Positions 1 through 12,800 of a stretch of DNA of 64,000 nt are shown in pieces. The notes under the pieces are model-generated. The model worked only from the letters and a program-made list of their open reading frames with translations. It made no database searches and had not been told where the DNA came from. Source of the DNA: Phalacrocorax aristotelis (Eukaryota; Chordata; Aves; Suliformes; Phalacrocoracidae); the NCBI RefSeq assembly GCF_949628215.1, contig NC_134280.1:53098621-53162620 (forward strand), in the 5' to 3' direction. A program made the position numbers and the translations under genes. Each line of letters opens with the position of its first letter. Position 1 is the stretch's first letter.

Positions 1-3000
1 AATGGGATGTATAGAGATGTCCTGGTGTGAGGCAAAAGTTGTGCTACTGTGCCCTTGCATGCATGCAAACTGGCTGCACCAATTTGTTTCAACTCTGTTC
101 TGCAGTTGGCTGGTGGAAAGGATGGCCAGAAATTTCTCCTGTTACTGTTCCTGTTCCCTGCCATCTTGGAAAGTGCAGAAAAGGCTTCAAAGGCTGCTTG
201 CGTGAGATTCCTTCTCTAAGGAGGGTTATTAAGCAGGGCATATCTTCCCCACTTAAAGCCAATGTGGACCTACCTGTGGCTTCAACAAAAACAACTGCCA
301 TACTTCGGGTTCTCATTGCAGCACGGAAGTGACCATGTTACATGGAAAACCTCTAGGGAGACCAGAGTACTCTAGTGGTGGTGAGGAACTAGGGAAAGAC
401 CTGGCATGGACCAGATGTGTGTAGCTCTTCATGAGGTACCTATATCTGCTGGGGAAATTCTTCCACAATTAAATTAACTTTACAATCTGCTCTTTCTCCT
501 CCTAAAGTAACATGGTGCCAATGTGGTGGCGGGGAGTGACAGTGGGGTTACCAGAATGGTGAAAGATACCCCACCTCCCCACCCCCCAAAAAGGGGTGCT
601 GTAGCCCAGGTGTTCTGGGTGTGTATCTTGGGCAATGCCAAGAGGAACGAAGGCTCATTTCTCCCCTCAGCAGCAAGAACAGGGCATTGTGGCTGGTTTC
701 ATTGCTCACTTCAGAAAATGTGGCATCTGTGAAGTGCTTCTGCTCATTTTTTTTGCTAAAATAAAAAGCTTCTGCAGGGAAATCTGCTGTGGAGTAACCT
801 CTGTGCATGGTGGTGAAGTTCTGCAACCTTTGCAAAGCCAGCCTGCTTCCAGCTCTCCTGTGCATCTCTGCGCGTCACTGGGAACTCCACTCTCCTAGGG
901 ATGTGAAGAGTGCTTCTGGGGACTCTGAGTAAAGGAGAGTAGGCTGTGCTTCTCTGTAGCAGTTACTGGTCTGGTCTTATTCAGTAGCTGACTGCTCCCT
1001 TTCTTGCATTCATTTTTTCACAAGCTCAAACTTTTTTTTCCCCCTCTCTCTCAGCATTGGCATACCTGAGATTCATTGTCAGACTTTAGCTTTATCTTCT
1101 CCTGGGACTGTTGCAATTTAACTGTAACAAGGACCAACTGAGGCATTGAGAGTGTCTTGCTTCAGGACTGGTGGAGAAAAGCAATGCTTTCCTCTTCCCT
1201 GTCTCTATTGGCTGCTTGTGTTGCCATGCTAGCCCAAATTACCATCCCCTCAGCAGGTCAATGGTGCCCGAATGTTGGGGCTTGAAGTTCATGCCATGTG
1301 GGCTCTCAGTGCTCTGACTTTGAGGCATACCTCGAGGTGTTGCTTCTCTCAAATTTCTTCTTCCCCTCTGCTGCATGTTTAGATTATGCAGAAGGGGAAT
1401 GCCATTTTGTACAGCACCCACTCTTAAATGACTCTTTGATGGGCTATAGTAATACTGAAACAGGCTGCTTGTCTTTCTGTAGCAGGCTTCAGGGCTGCCT
1501 TTTTTTTTTTAACAAGCTTTAACAGATTATTCTATGTGAGTATGTGAGACGGGATTGAAAAACATGGTCCAAGATCATTGCAATGCCTCTTTCCTGCAGG
1601 CCATAAAACAGCATTATTTAAACTTGGGGAAACTTAATTGATGGAAAACTCAAGTCTGTTTTGAATGTTGTGTTTATATATAGCACTTGTTCTGCCTCGA
1701 GACTGGGGGCTAGGCTTCATCTGGTTCTCTTTCTAGGTATAAAATAATTAGAGGCTCATTTTTATGACCATCCTTATGTATGTGAACTGGCTAATTAACA
1801 GATCTGCTCAACCCTTGCTTGCAGCTCAGCACTGGGCCTCCAGTGAGCTGGTGGACACAAGGGGCTAAATTTTCAAACTACTTTCTTCCTTGAAATGTGT
1901 CTCCAGTTTCTGCTCTTTGAAGGAAAGGTCAGACTCAGAGACACCTGGGCCTGAATATCAGAGCTTCCCCTCCTGCCACCACCACCTTTGGGAAGAAGGA
2001 AAATAAACAAGCTCAAAGAGCAGGGTAGCTATAAATAATGAGGTGGCAGCTGATATGCTACTGAAAAAGGCTCTGAGTTTAGTCTATTGGTAACTCTTGC
2101 CAGCTCAACACACTTTCACTAATGCCGTGTGATATATATATATATCTATCTTTAAAGCAGGTAAAGAATGGATCTGACAGTGACAAGAAGTGCAATTGGA
2201 GCTAGTATTTGCTTTGGAAATGAGGGAGGTGTTACAAGGATCCTGATAATGGGACAGACCACAAGTCTGCAGAGAGGCTGTGCATGGCTCCTGTGGGCAA
2301 CTTGGTTGATCTGCCTTGTTCACCTCCTCTGGGGACAGCCTAAAATAGCTGCTCCAGGCACTAGTCCTGGCTTCTATCCTGCTACTCAGGCTTCATCCTC
2401 ACTGTCTGCCTTGTCCATTTAGGTGTAAATAGCCTGAGGATGAGCCCCTGGCTATGTCTTGAGTTGTCTAGCCTGATCCCTTATCTTCAGGAAGACATCT
2501 AGCCTAGATCTACGGTGTCCAAGGAGGACATCCCAAACCCAATAGGGACTGTGTCTTAGATATCTAAAGCAGATGGAGCAAGCACATCTCCCAAAGCAAA
2601 CAGCTCAGTGATGGAGCATCAGTCTACCGCAAAAATCAGGAATCAATATAACTGAAGAAAGATGAAATTCAGTACTTACTGGTGTGTAATTTGTTTCCAT
2701 CTGCAGTCACTTGCATGCTGGGTGCATCCTGTTACTCGGTTTGGTTTACAAAATTAACAGGTCATCATTCCCTTGAGATCATTTTGGGTGCTGTTTTCTT
2801 GTGATTTTTTAGAGCCCTGTAGGTTAAGTTCAAAACATCAGATGGAAAAGAGTATTTACAGTAGCCAATAATACAAGAGGTTTCTCAAAAATAAAGTGAC
2901 ACCTTTTTGAAAGTATGAAAAGTTCCATCAACCAAAATTAGCATGAAGAAGGGCTATCAAGTAACACCACTGCATGCTCCCAGCTGTAAAGTTCGGCATC

Positions 3001-6000
3001 TAAAGTAGTGGAGAGGTGAAGGGCAGATGATGGTGATGTTGCCAGGACAGATACTACTAGATACTCTAGCAGAGTAGCTCCAGGCAATTAAACCAGTTGG
3101 AGGCTTTTCAAGTTTGCCAGTCAGATTTAATGTTTTTCAAAAGTCAGGATTGCAAAATGCAAATTTGGAGTTGTGCTTTGATTGTTACCATCCCCAGAGA
3201 GGAAGAGTGCAAATTCTGGCTCAGTCTCTGCTTGTTCCTGGCAAGGGAGGTGCTGTACATGGAGCGTGCAAGCGTAGAAAATGCTGCACTGGGAGCAGAG
3301 AGGGTTTGGAGTTGATTGGTTTTGTGAATTTTGGTTGGGGGTTTGCATGAAGTTTGACTCGAAGATTGGGGCTGAGACTGCTGAAGTAAGCTGCTAAGGA
3401 TGGCACCAATACCCACCTTTGACCTGGCCGAACATGTGAGCTGCAGTTATTTACTGTCCCTTGGCCCCAGGTGTTTTGTCCCCTTTTACAGCTGTCATCC
3501 CAGTTTGGGCTTTGTTTTTCACAGCCTTTCAGGAGCCTTTTAGTGTGGAATCCAAGGCAGCTGGTAGGTTAAATGTGCTCACAAGGAGATGAGAGTATGC
3601 AAGAGCAGTTTCTCTGGAGATCTCCAAAGCAGCTTTATACCTGGGTTAAGCTTGGTTTGTTCCTTCTGGCTTTTGGAATGCTTGTGAGCTACACCAGAAA
3701 GCCAACTCGGAAGGCAAATTCTTGCTTCTTCTCCAGTGTTACCCTGCTAAGCCTTGTTGCTCATTGACCCTGTGCAGTAATGTATCTCTAACCTGACTTT
3801 GAGTCACTCTGTCATGGATGAAGATAGCAAAGTACTTCCTGCGTCCATCAGGGTTGTGGCCCATCTGATGAGAGCAGTTGTCATGGAAGCGATGCAGACG
3901 CATCTTTGGGTTGGTATTGGAGGCGAGCTCTCCATCTGCTTTTTCCCTGTCTCCCTCATGACTGATGAGATTATACTTGGCTCTGCAGGACATGCTGCTC
4001 CTTAGAGCAGCACTGACCTGTGGAAGGATTGGGGGGTAGGTGCTCAATCCTTCATGCAGATAACCTAATACAATTAATTCCTCTTTGACTGTTGGCTTTA
4101 ACAACTCAAAACTTCCATTGTTTTTTAGGAGCACTAGTGACTTTGTCTCTAACATTGAAAAATGTTGCTGGGAAGAAAACCAGACAGTAACAACCAGAGC
4201 CAACCCAACCGGAAACTTAGAAAAAAGGTCATTACGAATAAGAAAACTTCAACAGAATTTAAAAACGCCTAAGGACACATTGTACCCTGTTCTGCCACTG
4301 TCACCACTGAAACCACACCAGCCTAATGAATGTATTTGCAGCATGCACTGTATGAACTATGCACAAGGCTCACTTATGTTTGGATCTGATGCTGAAGTAG
4401 GATGTGCTCAGATCCCTCCCTATTTCTTATGCAAACATGTAGAGTTTCTGTTCTTACAGGCTAAGGGGGGATAAGAGAGTGGCAGATTCTCCTGCTGACC
4501 AAATTTCACAGAAGGGATGACACATTTCTCCATGGAGTTGTTGAATGACTCCATCCCTCCAGATGCAAGGAGAACAGCAGTCTTACAAAGGCAGATGGAG
4601 GCATACATAGGTATTTTGGTAATTAGGTAATAAGAGAAAGCTTGTTTGTTGCCCTTCATTCTCTTTTTTATGCCCCTGAGCCTCTGAGATGTCATGGAGC
4701 CCCATCAGGAGAAGGTATTGGCACCCTGACATTCCCCAGCCACCCTCCAGGATTCAGGTGTGTGAAGCCACAACCTGGTGATTACTTGCTCTCCCATATA
4801 TCTGAGCGGCTGCTGCAAGAGGTGCATGGTAAGCACTGCACCAGGTCTCTTCTAGCTGGGGGAGGGAGAGGCAAGCTGGGGACTGAGTTCCTGAGCCCTA
4901 ATGCCAAGCAGCGGTATTCAAGGAGCCAGGGAGGAAGCATGGTCTTTGCTTAGTCCATTTGAGTTGTGTTTCAGATTCCTCAGGATCCTGTCATCGCCAG
5001 TAAAATGGTAGCAGTCTGCTGATACTCAAATAGAGGAGATGATTTTAAAGTTTAAAGCTATTCTGATCTCTGCTTGACTGGCTGCATGAAACAGGTCATT
5101 GGATTTTACGCAGGAACAGAAAATAATTATATATATATTCTGTCCTTTCTCTGAGTGTACTTAGTCACTATCTGATCAGCTGCTTCAGTTAAATTGGAAA
5201 GAGTGTTTTGGTGAACATAAGACATCTACTCTAACCATGAACTGCTGATTAAACCCCACTGCAGAAACCCTTTCTCTGGAGTGGGGTAAAGAGAAGAAAG
5301 TGGGGGGAAACTGGATAAGAATTCAGTTTTCCTTCCCCACTGGCTTTTGTGATTCCCATTTCCTGCCTGCCCTAAAAACCATGCTAAAAGGTTTATAACT
5401 AAACGTGTCACAAAACAGAAAAACACATGCCCACCCTTCCCCAGTGAGCTTAATCAACACATTTTCATGGATAACTGCATGTGTTTCAGTGTTGATGTCT
5501 GTATAAGTGGACAAACACAGAGCAACCAGAATAGCTGTATCATGCAAGAAAATCAAAAGATGTTGTTTTGAAAGCATTCAAATATGACTTCAGAGAGGGG
5601 GGAGGAGGAGAAAGAAGAAAAATTCAGAAGGTGAGTGATGGAACAACTCAAGTAAAACACATTTTCCTGGCAAACAATTTCACTTTGGATAATTTAACCA
5701 TTTTCAGATAAAAAAGATGTCAGTGGAAGTTCCTCTGTAGCTCTAGCATGAAGGTGTAAGTGCAGAGTCATGGGCAAGTTTGGGTGAGGAAGGACCTCAG
5801 GAGGTCCTCTGGCCCAACTTGCGTGCCAAAGCAGGATCTGCTCTGGTATTAGATCAGTTTTCTCTGTGTTGGTCAATGGTTGGTGAATAAGGGGTAGGTA
5901 TTGTTTCTTTTCAGGAATTAATCTCTCTTGGGTTGTGAAAAAGCACCTGTTTTATGGGAAGGATGTAGCTGATTTTACTTACAAACTCTGTAGTCTTTAA

Positions 6001-9000
6001 TGAATGTGAAGCCGCAGGTATGATTTCAGACTTCCAGGGCTGTAGAAGTTTTTAGATGCACTTCTACAGTGCTTTTTCAGCTAGCTGGCTGGGAGCCATC
6101 CAGCTGTAGGAGGCAGTGATCCATGGAAATGCTGCCCACTGACTGGTGTGCATGAGCACGGAGGGGAAGGGTACAAAAAAAAAAAAAAAGACAAGTATTT
6201 GGCCAAAGTGCCCATCTTTATGCAATTTGTAAAATTTTTGGGGCTAATGTGTGAACACTGTATTTAAAGGCATCTCCTGCCAAGTGCACTGGCTGCTGCA
6301 ATAGGTCAGCCAACAGCCAGAAAAGATGAGAAGGGATGATTACAGGCCCCTGGCAAGTGGCCCTGCTATGGCATATATTCCTGTGGCCCATCTCAAATAA
6401 CCAGTCTGGGTGCTCCTACTTACCAAAAAGAAATGTGATATTGGGCTAGGTTATCTAGTGGAAACTCCTAGATCTCTGCCCCGGCCTCTAGGTCCTATTC
6501 AAGGAGGAACGCTGGTTTGCTGCATCTTCTCCCAGGTGGAGGTTCTGTCACTGTAAAAGCACGCCAGGCTCTGGCTTGAGGTCAGCAGGCAGAGGGACTT
6601 TATGTAGTTTGAGACCCTGGTTCATGTCTGTGACCCGCATGTATGCTCTCTTTGGCCTTGGTGCTGTCTTCTAACCTGGCAGCTGGTGAGAGGGGCTTCC
6701 CGAAAGACAGGTGCTCACCGCACCTTCACCTAACAAAATCTGATAGCTTTTGTAAGAAGTGTGACCACAGCCACAACCAGGATCATCTCTCCATATGATC
6801 AGTAGACAGCATGAAGTAGTTGGTGGTGGTTTGCTTGCTGTCTAGGCTGGCATGGCTGTGCTGCAGCAGCTCAAAGGCAGGTCCAAGTACACCTTGCTGC
6901 TGATAACGGGAGAAGAGATGATGTCAGGACAGCACAAAATACATATCCTAGAGCAGGAAGATCTACAGGAAAGAGAGGCACTGCTAATGATGAAAATGTC
7001 ACAGGCTGTGAATAAAACTGGTGTGCGATGGCATCAAGAGGTGAAATAAGGATTAGATGTAGGGTACATATGAAAAGCACAGGGTATGTGGCTAGGGCAT
7101 GAAACAGATATTTGAGAGGATTACAGTTACATGATGAAGTGGACAGAGAGATCCACAAAGGGAAGAAAGGGCAAACATAAAATGGGCTGTGGGGAATGAG
7201 CCTTGGTTGTGAACCAGATGATAGCAAAGCAAATGGAAAATGTGTGTATCAGATAACCTGTCTTCCAGAGGATGAAGCGGATCCCCTTGCTCCTGTGGGA
7301 AGAGGGAACTGGATCATTCTGGAACAGGAGACAAGGTGCACATCATGGACACGAGGACTCCAATAGAGACAGACCGTAGGATGCACAGACATCCTTTGGG
7401 ACAGTGCTAAGCAGAAGAGCCATGCTTGCAGGGGGTGGTAATGGGGAAGATGGAGCATGGACATGATGCATAATGTAAAGACGGATGTTGTCTGGAGCAG
7501 TTGCCCAACATGTCCAGATCAGGAACTGAGCTGAGCGCAGATGTTTGTCTACAGGAACTAAGGAGATGCTGCAAGAAGCAACTTTTGCATCTCATCGATT
7601 TGAAAATAGAGCTGCAGCAGGTAGAAATGTCTGGTTATCTGTCCCTCCCATGGCCTGCATCAACATCACGTTTGTCAAGATGCTTAGAGGGAATTTGAGT
7701 CATGTGGAACACTTTCCTGCCACTGGTGTACAAGCAACACTACTCTGGCAGAGGCTATGCAACCCCACAAGATGCTCATGCTGCTCCTGCCAACCAACTG
7801 GCAGCAAACAGGCCAGATGGGACCATGGGAGCGTTCACCCTGGCATCTGCTGAGAACTGCCCTGGTGTAAGCCCAGGCTTCACACGCACTTGCACATACA
7901 CTTCCTTTTTAATTGCTTGATCCAGTCCTCGGTGTGGGAGACCTGAGTTGTGATGACCCATCAGCAGCAGGGACAGTCTGTAACGGGCAGGCAGGCAAAG
8001 GAGGCTTGTGAATACCATTGCTGAAGTGGGTCCATAGCATACATAAAAGGAGAAACAGCTGGGGGACTCCCCTCCCACACATCCCTGCTCTGCTGCCAGT
8101 TTGGGCAAATACAGTATTTCTTGGAGATGTGCCCAGCTGGTGCATTGCCTGAGGAAAATGAGCCAGTGGAAGATGGCAAAAATGCTTGATGGTGCCGAAA
8201 ATTCAGCATGAAGGCTGTTTTGCTGTGTTAGAAGTTTCAGCGGAGCTGGGGTGGGGAAGTGGAGGAGTGGAGGCCATGATACCTGCTCTGGCCGCATGTC
8301 CCCATGCAGGTGCCACTCACCTCAGCAGCACAGGGTGCCCACCCCGGCTCCCCCACCTGTCAAATTCCTCTCGGCTGCAGGTAGGGTGCTGAGGATGGAT
8401 GCACTGTCACCCTCCCACCCGTGAGTTACAAAAGCATTGGCGTGATGTCGGTTGCGGGAGGGAGGCAAGGGAATAAGCTGCTGGACAGCTGGAGAATACA
8501 AACTGGAGAGGGGATTTTGACTCGCGCATGTTACCTGGTGAATGGGAGGCTGCAGCGCTGTGCTCCTGCTCCACGGCTTTAAAAGCTTGTCTCTACATCC
8601 TTGGTTGGGGACCCTTTCTTGCAAGTGGCAGGGAAAGAGTGGGCAGGAATCGATCTGTGACCCGGGCCAAAAATATCGCCTGCCCTGCAGCTCCTAAAGG
8701 TCTTCTCTGCTCTTACAGGCTGGGAGAAGGGGGGTGCTGGAGCTGCCAGGCATTCTGGAGGCCATGCTCTGCACTGCCAGGGAGCCCTGCCAAGGGGAGA
8801 GGGGTAGGAGGGAGGGGATGGGGAGCTGAAGCCTGCGAGCTTTAGTGAAATGGAAACCATGAGCGAGAGGGTTGTCCAAGGCACTGCAATCCTCTGTCGG
8901 CATAGCCATGTAACTGCGGAGAGTGCTTGGGCAGCAAAAGCCCTCTGGGCACCTAGAAGATCCTAAATGGGGTCTAGCTGTCTGAGGTTTGTCATCCATC

Positions 9001-9480
9001 TCCAAGATGTTCTTATTTAAATAATTCTTTTGTATCCTGCTAAGAAGGGCTCTGAGTGTGGCTCTTTTGCTCAAGCTCTGATGCATGGCAGGGCGCTGGT
9101 AGTCTCAGCAAGAGGTGGGTGCATGCCACACATCAGCCATGCGCAAGCACACATGCAACATGTGTGCTACGTGCTTCTGACTTCTCACATCCCCTGTGAC
9201 CACTCACTTCAAAGAGCATTGGATGGCAGAAGGTCCCCAAGCCCTCTCCAGGCTCTAACCCTGCAGCACAACTGGACCCATTTCCAGGTAGAGGGGCAGC
9301 AGGGAAGAGCTCCTGCCCAGCCAGGAGAGCAGAGGCTGCTGCTGTGTGTTGGGACTGCAAGAGCCGGGGCGCCATAACCAGGTTTCAAGCAGTGATTGTG
9401 CATCACAGAGCTACGAGGGCCTTGCAGTTTATTTCCGAGGTGCCTTTGCCTCAGATACCCCTTTTTAAGCTCTGCCTGCC
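1..9480. other. Intergenic DNA upstream of TNNT3; no gene recognised
   Basis: I see no exon series with matching splice phases and no homology I recognise here. In mammals LSP1 and TNNI2 lie upstream of TNNT3, and I looked for the conserved LSP1 C-terminus without finding it. Open frames in this stretch are short, overlap on both strands and have no family features. The stretch contains a probable CR1 fragment near 5785-5860, a short TA run near 2132-2150 and a poly-A run near 6175-6189. Distal muscle enhancers could lie here, but nothing visible proves it. Confidence 0.6.
5785..5860 (-). repeat. CR1-like LINE 3'-end fragment
   Basis: The stretch reads like the reverse complement of an avian CR1 3' region: 'ggacctcaggaggtcctctgg' followed by 'cccaactt' and 'caaagcagg'. 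It is short, diverged and truncated. Orientation is inferred from the usual CR1 consensus as remembered. The boundaries are approximate. Confidence 0.55.
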
Positions 9481-9490
9481 TGGTGGAGTA

Positions 9491-9750
9491 GTAAATATAG
9501 AAACATAAGCCCTGGAGGTTTGTTTTTTTTTTTCTCCAAACATGTCCCTCCCATCTTAGCATCATCTGTGCAATTCCTCCAGCTGCTCCTATACATGGTA
9601 TGACACTTTTTTTTCCCCCTTCCCTTGCTCCCCTCCCCCCGCCCATCCCTACTCCCTTCCCTTCCGTGCCCAGCGCAGGGGGTCTGGGGCCAATCGGCTC
9701 CTCCAGACGATCAAATGTCACTATAATTGAGAGCTGCATCACCTTGGGAC
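9491..9750 (+). promoter_or_regulatory. TNNT3: Putative TNNT3 muscle promoter
   Basis: Directly upstream of the first donor are a MEF2-like element GTAAATATAG (9491-9500), E-boxes CATCTG (9563-9568) and CAGCTG (9580-9585), a CCAAT box (9690-9694) and a TATA-like TATAAT (9722-9727). MEF2 plus E-box combinations are typical of skeletal muscle promoters bound by MEF2 and MyoD-family factors. The spacing of TATA to the exon 1 donor (about 90 bp) fits a short non-coding first exon starting near 9750. The motifs are visible; promoter activity is inferred. Confidence 0.55.
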
Positions 9751-9751
9751 G

Positions 9752-9817
9752 CTCGCAGATCCTAGCCTGCCGATCCCCTTCAGCAGGGAGCTCAGCACTT
9801 CTCTTGACTCCTCCCAG
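9752..9817 (+). other. TNNT3: TNNT3 exon 1, non-coding 5' UTR
   Basis: A strong donor (CCCAG|gtaagt) closes at 9817, about 95 bp after a TATA-like sequence. Troponin T genes begin with a short untranslated exon separated by a long intron from the exon bearing the start codon, and this fits that plan (next exon at 14748). The 5' end is an estimate of about 30 bp after the TATA-like box; no transcript data were available. Confidence 0.5.
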
Positions 9818-12800
9818 GTAAGTGGGAGACCTGGCATAGGATGCTGCTGGGAGGAAAACTGCAGAGGGGCTTAGTCTTGATTTGAATGGAGAAGCATCAT
9901 GGGAGGGTTGGGGTCCACAGGATCCAGGATCCTAAGGAAAAGGCACTTTTCCTTCCTGGATTTTGTTGGGCATTGCATGAGGCTCATGTCACGCACAGAT
10001 ATTTGGGTGCTCTGAACTCTTGAGGATCAGTGATGGGAGAAGTCCCTTCCAAAACCAACACCTGGGACTGGGAATGAAATGGCATTTCTTGGGGCATTTG
10101 GGAAAAGTCGATCTGGCAGCAGGAGAGAAGTGCTGACCTTTCTTACTCTGTCACTCGGAGGAAAGGATGGCCAAGGTGGGAGGGATGAAGGGCAGGACCA
10201 TCAGGGAGCTGCCAGCAGGTGAGGAGGGCTGCAGGGTGTGAGACTAGAGGGACACCTGAGAAATGTAAGTGTGGTCATGGAAAATTGTCCCCTCTTACAG
10301 GAAAGAAGAAAATTGGGAGAGAATCCCCCTATGCACATGGAGGGGCATGAGGAGTAGTGATGGGATGCTCCCTGTATGCACAGCTTCAAACTCCTGTACT
10401 TTGCTGGCCTGACCACCTAGTGTGGGCGAATCCTCCCCGTGTGGGGGGCATATCCCCGACTAGTCTGCAGCTGCCTTGTGGGGCAGAGCTTGCTGTCGGG
10501 GTGGGGGGGTATCTTACAAAGGCAGGAAGGTCACTAGCACAGGTGGCTTTGATGCCAGCAATTTGGGTGGGAGTTGTGCTGCTGGCCATGGGGGAGTTCC
10601 ATCAAGGCCATAGGTGATTGCTGGGGCAGGCAGATATCCTTCATGGGTGCAAGACTGGGGAAAGGCAGGGGCTATAAGCTAAACATGGTTAATGCCTTTG
10701 AGTCCTCTATCTCAGCCCTGTAGTTCCTAGCAAACCCCATGCAGGGATCTGACAGATCATATCACCCTGAAGACAAGGATAAAGGGCATATTTGAGGACA
10801 GGGAATTGGGGTTTTGCTTTGTGTCAGTGGAGCCTGCAGCAGCGCTTGGGTCCTGCTACCCTGTTTCAGCCGCAGTGCTGCGGTGGGCACTTTGGTCTCC
10901 AGCCCCCGGGGAGAGAAACACTTTCTGCTGGAAACTACTGAGCAGTTTGGAAACAAAGGGAGGAGGCAGAGGGACAAAAGAAATAGATATTAAAAGAAGT
11001 GGATGTATACACTTTTTATATAGAAAAGTATATTTATATCTTTAATAGGTATATTGTATATAATACATATATTTTTAATACATATATGTATGTATATAAA
11101 AAAGTAGATGCAGTGGGTTTGCAGTGGCTCCTGCTAGGAAAGCATGGCCATGTGGTGCTTGGTGGACCGTACCCCTAGTCCTTGCCTGATAGCTGTCCCT
11201 GCCAGGTCCCATCGCCTGTGCATGGCCACTTTGTCTTCCCCTCTTTCTATATGGTGCTTGCTACCTTGCCTCCCTTGTATGGCCTGACTTGGGAGGGTGT
11301 GATTGACGGGTGGGTTATTTCCAGGGATGGCCTGGAGGTGCAAGGCAGCCCATTCCCCCTCCCGGGTACATTCTCAGCTGCTAAGAGGCTTCTTGGGATG
11401 TGCTGGCTCTGCTCTTTCAGCCAAGGGCAGGAGCATTTGGGGCCAAAAGGGACGTGATGTTCCTGCCCACCTGGGGCTGATGAAGATCAGGGTATTTGTC
11501 CTTCCAACCATGACCTGCTTAGCTTGAACAAAATGCAGAAAATAACCTTTGCTTTCACCTTCAAGGGGTGGAAGCAGGAAGGAAGTTTTTGGTCTGGTGA
11601 AACTTTCCCATGTGTTTTGATTTCCTTCCAAATGTGGGCAGTATTAACTAATTGTTTTTATTACATCCTTAAACCTCAGTCAAGACCAGACCCCATTTTT
11701 CTGCCACGGTACAAACAAAATGCAGTTATTGCCTTAAGGTGCTAACAGCCTTAATCTTCGCCTGCAGTTGCTGTGTATAAAGTGATTTCCACTGAAGGGT
11801 AATCCTGAGCCAGCTGGAGACTTTCCATTGCCTTCAGTGAACTTAAGCCTAATGGAAAAAAATACTGCTCTTTCTTAGTGGATTGCTTTCTTTATTGCCT
11901 TTTGGTTGTAAATATGGTTTGGTTTTGCTGACTGCTTTGATGACAGCGTTAGCTACGTGGATAGTGCTGGGCAGCAAAGAGCCTTTCTTGTCTTGGGTGG
12001 CTGTTGCTATGATGGTCTGCATTTTGCCCCTGGTTTTGAGGGATCAGATAGCTTTTGAATGCCATGAAGTTGACAGACACCTTGTTCTTCTTGAGGTGAG
12101 ACCTTTTTGGCTTTCCAGCCAGGGCAGTGGCAGTCAGCTACAGCCTTAAATGCCTGCTGCTCCCAACAAAGCGATCAAACTTGGCTGAACATCTGGCCCT
12201 TGCAAGGCTGAAATCTGCACCTCCCACTGGATTTTTTGTCCCCTTTGCCCTAGCCTGTGGGGCTTCTGCATCTGGCTCATCTCTGCACAGGGTCTGCCAA
12301 TGCACTTGTTATTAATTCATTTTATCCAGGGCCCAGAACCCCCCTCAGGGTTGGGTCTTATGGTGTCAGGGATGTGGGCATTCTTGCTCGGCTTTTATAG
12401 CATGTGGACAGATGCCATACAAAATCCCATTCGCATTTGCACCGCTTGGATTAACAAATATGGAAGGCTCTAGGGGAACAGCCAATGTGAGAACCCTCAG
12501 CAAGACATCCTTAGAGCTAAATTGGAGACTAGACGAGCTCATTCCAATAACTGTTAATGAGAAGCCTGATTGCAAAGATTCCCATTGACTTCAGTTGCCT
12601 TGGAAAGAACAGCATGTGCTGCATAATGTGACTATTTTACACTGAACAGACGTTTGCTCTCTCTATGCATATGCAGGGCTCTTGAGCTGATTTCTTCTCC
12701 AGCATAGAGCAGTATTACTCTTCTTGCCACTGGGGTAAGAGGGAAAGAAGAGTTTAGCTCAAAGCCCCTTAAAAGTCCTCTTTTTTTTCCCTCCTCCTTG

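Noticed and set aside
4085-4474. 129-codon open frame with a possible acceptor at its start
   Set aside because: There is no matching donor, no partner exon and no similarity to LSP1 or another expected neighbour that I can recognise.
7776-8297. 173-codon open frame on the minus strand
   Set aside because: No recognisable family and overlapping frames on both strands; composition looks like translated non-coding DNA.
1-9480. Expected upstream neighbour LSP1 or TNNI2
   Set aside because: I looked for their conserved C-terminal sequences on both strands and did not recognise any; they may lie further upstream.
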